Positions 6,537 through 9,678 of a stretch of 9,678 nucleotides of DNA are shown here, in pieces. A program made the translations under genes and the position numbers. Numbering within the stretch: position 1 is the first letter of the stretch; the number at the start of each line of letters is the position of its first letter. The DNA comes from Anaerolineaceae bacterium (GTDB lineage Bacteria; Chloroflexota; Anaerolineae; Anaerolineales; Anaerolineaceae): NCBI GenBank assembly GCA_003446605.1, contig DMDF01000186.1:1-9678 (forward strand), read 5' to 3'. The notes under the pieces were generated by a model. That model saw only the letters and a program-made list of their open reading frames with translations, did not search any database and was not told the origin of the DNA.

Positions 6537-7514
6537 TTATTGATTTGAGCGAGCAGCACTGCTTACGGAAACGGACTGTGGTTCCGCATACATTTCTTTT
6601 GCCCACTTTTCACACTCTGACAATTCCTGTGGACTCATCAGGGGTTGTTCGCTGTAATCCCAGTTCAAATTCAATCGGTCATATGTATCCCGACACAGGT
6701 TATTAAACGTGTACAGTTCCCAACGTTCCACCATGCCCATCAGATTTTCATTGAGAAAGATCGCTATCGCTTGCAAGTTTTGCTTATTGGCGGTCGCACC
6801 GGGTATCAAGGGGGTACGGATCCAGAGTTTCTTTTCTGGATATTTTTCTTTCAGTATTTTCCCTATCCAGACCAAATTTTCCAGAATGCGTTCATTACCC
6901 GCACTGGTGTATTTTTTATGTTCCTCTGTATCTATTATTTTTACATCATATAAAACAAGATCGGTATATGGCAATATCATAGCAAGATTTTCCCTGGGAA
7001 CATTTCCACAGGTATCCAAAGCGGTGTGAATCCCGTGTTCTTTGAGGATTTGGAACATTTCTGCGCAGAATTCCGGCTGCAGTGCCGGTTCGCCGCCCGA
7101 TAGGGTAACACCCCCACCGGACTGAGCAAAGAAAGAGCTATCTTTCAATATTTCAGCGCTTAGTTCCGTCACGGTTGTTCGTTTTCCCAGTAGTTCCAAC
7201 GCGTTCGCCGGGCAGGCATTCACGCACACTCCACAGGTACGGCATCTACTTCTATCTATGCGCAATTTACCATTTTCCATGCGTAAACTCTCATTTGGGC
7301 ACGAAAGCACACAGGTCTGGCAGCCAATGCATAGCCTTTCCAACCATTGCAAATGGGGTTTTATGGAAATACTTTCCGGATTATGGCACCAAGCACAGTG
7401 CAGCGAACAACCTTTTAGAAAGACCGTGGTACGGATACCTGGTCCATCCTCCGTTGAACGCCTCTGCAAGTGCAGGTAGTTGGCAGTGATGTTATCCATG
7501 ATTATTTCAGCCAT
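6537..7514 (-). CDS. Glycyl-radical enzyme activating protein (radical SAM)
   Basis: A 325-residue radical-SAM activase that abstracts a hydrogen from the radical glycine of a partner protein through a 5'-deoxyadenosyl radical. The signature STEDGPGIRTTVFLKGC leads into the SAM cluster Cys36-x3-Cys40-x2-Cys43 with HNPES behind it. Two ferredoxin-like 4Fe-4S motifs follow: Cys62/65/68/72 (CIGCQTCVLSCP) and Cys91/94/97/101 (CRTCGVCVNACP). This insert is known for activases of dehydratase, decarboxylase and lyase-type glycyl-radical enzymes (HPAD, CutD, BssD types) and absent from PflA. SGGEP (139-143) is the SAM amino-group motif and DTCG is also present. All key residues are intact. I start it at ATG 7514, eight bases after AAAGGG, rather than at GTG 7523. 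It sits 12 bases after the small glycyl-radical gene, so the two are surely co-transcribed. Confidence 0.93.
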   Translation of the reverse strand: MAEIIMDNITANYLHLQRRSTEDGPGIRTTVFLKGCSLHCAWCHNPESISIKPHLQWLERLCIGCQTCVLSCPNESLRMENGKLRIDRSRCRTCGVCVNACPANALELLGKRTTVTELSAEILKDSSFFAQSGGGVTLSGGEPALQPEFCAEMFQILKEHGIHTALDTCGNVPRENLAMILPYTDLVLYDVKIIDTEEHKKYTSAGNERILENLVWIGKILKEKYPEKKLWIRTPLIPGATANKQNLQAIAIFLNENLMGMVERWELYTFNNLCRDTYDRLNLNWDYSEQPLMSPQELSECEKWAKEMYAEPQSVSVSSAARSNQ

Positions 7515-7526
7515 AGGTAGCACCCT

Positions 7527-7844
7527 TTAGATTTGATGTGTTTCACGAGCAATGATCTCATCTTGTAGTTCTTTACCAATGCTCGTGAAATATGCATTAT
7601 ATCCTGTCACCCGCACTAGCAGGTGTTTATAGTTTGCAGGATTTTTCTGTGTTTCCCGCAGGGTATCCGCATCGATCATGTTGATCTGCAAGACAGTACC
7701 CCCATTCTCAATATAGCCACGTAAAAAACCTTTGACTTTTGCACGATGTTCAGGATCACGCACCCATGAGGGATTGAATGTCGGGGAGAGATTGCGGGGT
7801 TGTTTTCGATGTGATGTAGTGTGTATCGTACTTGGGGTCGCCAT
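7527..7844 (-). CDS. Stand-alone glycyl-radical domain protein (105 aa)
   Basis: This small protein equals only the C-terminal end of a glycyl-radical enzyme. From Phe23 on (FNPSWVRDPEHRAKVKGFLR, then GYIENGGTVLQINMIDADTL) it matches the closing segment of the dehydratase/decarboxylase-type enzymes. RVTGYNAYF at 78-86 carries the radical-bearing Gly81, followed by GKELQDEIIAR. The N-terminal 22 residues are Ser/Thr-rich and basic and have no clear counterpart. The barrel of roughly 700 residues and its catalytic Cys are missing; the protein has no cysteine, so it cannot be an enzyme alone. I chose ATG 7844 because AGAGG precedes it; the ATG at 7859 has no binding site. It lies between the GntR gene and the activase. 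It could be an autonomous radical cofactor like GrcA/YfiD, half of a split enzyme, or an in-frame deletion remnant. Confidence 0.85.
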   Translation of the reverse strand: MATPSTIHTTSHRKQPRNLSPTFNPSWVRDPEHRAKVKGFLRGYIENGGTVLQINMIDADTLRETQKNPANYKHLLVRVTGYNAYFTSIGKELQDEIIARETHQI

Positions 7845-7862
7845 TTTTCCTCTATCCATCCA

Positions 7863-8594
7863 TTACGTATTGAAAAAGATGCGGTTAATATTTTCTTCAC
7901 CATCCCGCAATAGTTGTGCCATGATCTCACTTGCGCCAGGTGCATCCCCCTTGGAGATCGCCTGCACCAATTGTTTGTGATTATCCAACACCTGTTCAAC
8001 AACATTTGTTCCGTAAATATCCTGATAAAACCTTCCAACAAGGTTGCTGTGCACTCCTCGTAATGAATTAAGGATCATGGGATACATTTGATTTCCTGAT
8101 GCTAGTGCTATTTCTAGGTGAAAGCAAAAATCGTAATCAGTTAATGCCCTTGCACATTCAACCGTGGCACTTCTTCCACGTGCTAATAGTACTTGCAGAG
8201 CATCCACTGCCTCCTTACCACAGCGCTGTGCTGCCAGGCGGGCTGTTTCGCGTTCGATGAGCAACCGTCCTTCGATCAAACTGGTAAAAAGCGTGGAAGC
8301 AAAATCACCTTGCTCGTATTCCAGCAAGGTATTGATAAGTACAATAGAAGATTCTTTGCGATAGTCACGCACAAATACACCGCGTCTTGCTTCGATCTGT
8401 ACCAATCCCTGCTCATTGAGCGCCACAACGGCTTCATGCAGAACCGGGCGGCTTACTCCCAATTGGCGTGCCAGATCCCTCTCAGAAGGCAGGCGTTCAC
8501 CAATGATGAAAGTACCTGAAAGGATGGCTTGTTGCAATTTCTGTATGCAAGCCTTCTTCAAACTGAGGACTTCCACCTGATCAATTTCTGCCAT
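7863..8594 (-). CDS. GntR-family transcriptional regulator (FadR subfamily, FCD domain)
   Basis: A 243-residue DNA-binding regulator. The winged helix-turn-helix occupies about residues 10-75 and is textbook GntR: ILSGTFIIGERLPSERDLAR, then QLGVSRPVLHEAVVALNEQG, with the wing at RRGVFVRDY. The all-helical FCD ligand-binding domain follows, with DYDFCFHLEIALASGN, the NSLRGVH helix and DNHKQLVQAI providing the Asp/His positions that in this family bind a metal and a carboxylic-acid effector. It is the first gene of the glycyl-radical operon, ending 18 bases before the small radical protein. A FadR-type palindrome lies 11 bases upstream of its start and just behind the predicted transcription start, so negative autoregulation of the whole operon is likely. 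The effector is unknown. There is no clear Shine-Dalgarno, but the start agrees with family length. Confidence 0.93.
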   Translation of the reverse strand: MAEIDQVEVLSLKKACIQKLQQAILSGTFIIGERLPSERDLARQLGVSRPVLHEAVVALNEQGLVQIEARRGVFVRDYRKESSIVLINTLLEYEQGDFASTLFTSLIEGRLLIERETARLAAQRCGKEAVDALQVLLARGRSATVECARALTDYDFCFHLEIALASGNQMYPMILNSLRGVHSNLVGRFYQDIYGTNVVEQVLDNHKQLVQAISKGDAPGASEIMAQLLRDGEENINRIFFNT

Positions 8595-8604
8595 AGTTTT
8601 TCAT

Positions 8605-8620
8605 CTGGTAAAACCACCAG
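8605..8620. promoter_or_regulatory. FadR-type operator palindrome in front of the GntR gene
   Basis: TGGTaaaACCA at 8606-8616 is a perfect palindrome of the TGGT-N3-ACCA type known for the FadR subfamily (FadR, PdhR). A second, overlapping arrangement pairs CTGGT (8605-8609) with ACCAG (8616-8620). It starts about six bases downstream of the predicted transcription start of the GntR operon, a position suited to blocking initiation or early elongation. Confidence 0.72.
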
Positions 8621-8628
8621 CCATTATT

Positions 8629-8657
8629 ACTATATAAAGGATTGTTCGTAAAGTCAA
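8629..8657 (-). promoter_or_regulatory. Sigma70-type promoter of the GntR/glycyl-radical operon
   Basis: On the minus strand TTGACT (8652-8657) and TATAGT (8629-8634) are separated by exactly 17 bases, five of six matches to consensus in each box. The predicted start lies near 8622-8624, leaving a leader of about 28 bases. This is the best promoter in the window. Confidence 0.7.
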
Positions 8658-8689
8658 CAGGAAGTCCGTCATGAAAAATTAATACAGGT

Positions 8690-8721
8690 TTTACAATTTT
8701 TCAGTAAAAGACTTTTATAAT
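8690..8721 (+). promoter_or_regulatory. Possible promoter of the zinc metallopeptidase gene
   Basis: A perfect -10 TATAAT lies at 8716-8721. The closest -35 match, TTTACA (8690-8695), is 20 bases away, longer than usual. The predicted start leaves a leader of about 27 bases. It is divergent from the GntR promoter. Confidence 0.42.
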
Positions 8722-8755
8722 AGGTGCAAAGAGTTGATTGGTTGGAGGAAATATT

Positions 8756-9430
8756 ATGTATCTCGGTGGTTATGGAATGTATTTGCTGATCTCACTGCCA
8801 GCCCTCATATTGGGTTTTTGGGCACAGGCTAAGATCAAGTCCTCGTATAATAAATTTTCTAAAGTTCGCACCAGTAATGGCATGAGTGGTGCCGATGTAG
8901 CGCGCCACATACTGGATGCAAATGGCTTATCTGATGTAAAGGTTGAACAAACACGGGGAACACTTAGTGATAATTACGACCCACGTAATAAAACGCTTAA
9001 CTTGAGTGCAGATGTTTATCAGGGTAACAGCATCGCTTCAGCAGGAGTAGCTGCACATGAAACCGGGCATGCCATTCAGCACAAAGAATCGTATGGTCCC
9101 CTCAAACTGCGTTCAATCATGATCCCTACAGTACAACTTGGCAGCTGGCTTGGACCCATTCTATTCTTCATGGGTTACTTCTTTTCCAATGACAATTTAG
9201 CTTGGGTTGGGGTTATATTGTTCGCTGGTGTGGCTGTCTTTTCTCTCATTACTATCCCTGTCGAACTGGATGCCTCCAAACGTGCCAAAGCCATTTTGGT
9301 GAATGAAGGTATTTTATACAGCAGTGAACTAACCGGCGTCAATCAAGTTTTGGATGCTGCTGCCTGGACCTATGTAGCATCCGCCACACAAGCCATTTCC
9401 AACGTTTTGTATTATGTGCTGTTGCTGTAA
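8756..9430 (+). CDS. Membrane-bound zinc metallopeptidase (YugP/Zn_peptidase_2 family)
   Basis: A 224-residue integral membrane protease of the YugP family, widespread in bacteria and of poorly known function. An N-terminal hydrophobic segment (about 7-24) anchors it, followed by a soluble part with GADVARHILDANGL and the DNYDPRNKTLNLS strand. The zinc motif is HETGH (101-105) in GVAAHETGHAIQH. Two further membrane segments follow (about 122-143 and 148-168), and PVELDASKRA places Glu170 as the probable third zinc ligand. A final hydrophobic stretch ends the protein. The start at 8756 has GGAGG seven bases upstream; the in-frame TTG at 8738 precedes that site and is not used. It is a single-gene unit closed by the terminator at 9481. 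Confidence 0.93.
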   Translation: MYLGGYGMYLLISLPALILGFWAQAKIKSSYNKFSKVRTSNGMSGADVARHILDANGLSDVKVEQTRGTLSDNYDPRNKTLNLSADVYQGNSIASAGVAAHETGHAIQHKESYGPLKLRSIMIPTVQLGSWLGPILFFMGYFFSNDNLAWVGVILFAGVAVFSLITIPVELDASKRAKAILVNEGILYSSELTGVNQVLDAAAWTYVASATQAISNVLYYVLLL

Positions 9431-9480
9431 GGGCGCAGCAATCGCCGCAGATAAAACCAGTACCCTTCCCATATACATAA

Positions 9481-9510
9481 AAAGAAAACCGGCTAGTGCC
9501 GGTTTTCTTT
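9481..9510. terminator. Strong rho-independent terminator after the metallopeptidase gene
   Basis: AAAGAAAACCGGC (9481-9493) and GCCGGTTTTCTTT (9498-9510) form a perfect 13-base-pair stem with loop TAGT. The GC core CCGGC with the TTTTCTTT tail works in both directions, so it could also stop transcription arriving from the right. Confidence 0.9.
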
Positions 9511-9678
9511 ACTCTTTACAAATAAGGTAGGGAACGTTTCAGCTCATCTAAATTGAGCTAGTTTATAAAGGTTATGTCATTTAGGGACAAACCTAATTCC
9601 CATAAGTATAGATATTTCGTTGCGGTCTCAGACTAGATCAGTACCAGCGCATATATTCCTATTTGTGCAGTATTAAAA
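9511..9678. other. Right-end stretch without a visible gene; two hairpins
   Basis: No convincing reading frame or RNA gene is visible in these 168 bases. AGCTCA (9541-9546) can pair with TGAGCT (9554-9559). A longer stem pairs AGGTT (9569-9573) and TGTC (9575-9578) with GACA (9586-9589) and AACCT (9590-9594), nine pairs with one bulged A and a seven-base loop. The base composition is AT-rich and the function unknown; it may be a leader of a gene beyond the window. Confidence 0.4.

Noticed and set aside
7515..7523. GTG 7523 as start of the activase
   Set aside because: It lies directly on the AAAGGG binding site, whereas ATG 7514 has an eight-base spacing and fits the family's N-terminus.
7676..8041. 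121-codon minus-strand frame across the GntR end and the radical protein
   Set aside because: It is in another frame of two supported genes and resembles no part of the missing glycyl-radical barrel, so it does not hide the lost middle of the enzyme.
9569..9600. Insertion-sequence end at the right of the window
   Set aside because: The bases look somewhat like a transposon terminus, but no matching inverted copy, target duplication or transposase lies inside the window.

Overview
The window looks like a piece of a chromosome from an anaerobic or facultatively anaerobic bacterium, most likely a member of the Chloroflexota (Anaerolineae-like). This is inferred from the style of the proteins: an AspRS with the motif-3 variant GGIAPGVDRL, an RHAQSxNN-type histidine phosphatase, an FGGY kinase and a glycyl-radical locus. 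It rests on family resemblance, not on a marker gene or a search. No phage, CRISPR or insertion-sequence gene is visible.

Layout. The left part (1-1399) holds the 3' end of an FGGY carbohydrate kinase (+), convergent with a histidine phosphatase (-). A short divergent intergenic region leads to aspS (+, 1536-3308), followed by tRNA-Arg(CCG) (3385-3456), an NAD-dependent epimerase/dehydratase (+) and a SAM-dependent methyltransferase (+, visibly more AT-rich). An EamA-type exporter (-) converges on the methyltransferase.

The region 6392-8657 is a compact minus-strand operon and the most interesting part. A strong sigma70-like promoter and a perfect FadR-type palindrome (TGGTaaaACCA) precede a GntR/FadR regulator. 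Then come a protein of only about 105 residues that is essentially just a C-terminal glycyl-radical domain (RVTGYNAYF, radical Gly81, no cysteine at all), a full-length radical-SAM glycyl-radical activase with two extra ferredoxin clusters, and a tiny ORF of about 43 codons that looks like the broken start of a further gene. An ordinary glycyl-radical enzyme has roughly 800 residues and a catalytic cysteine. Here the barrel and the cysteine are missing while activase and regulator are intact. The locus is therefore either a stand-alone radical module, comparable in concept to GrcA/YfiD but paired with its own hydratase/decarboxylase-type activase, or the product of a large in-frame deletion.

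The right end (8756-9430) encodes a membrane zinc metallopeptidase (YugP family), transcribed divergently from the regulator and closed by a near-perfect rho-independent terminator at 9481-9510. The last 168 bases contain no gene that I can see, only hairpins.
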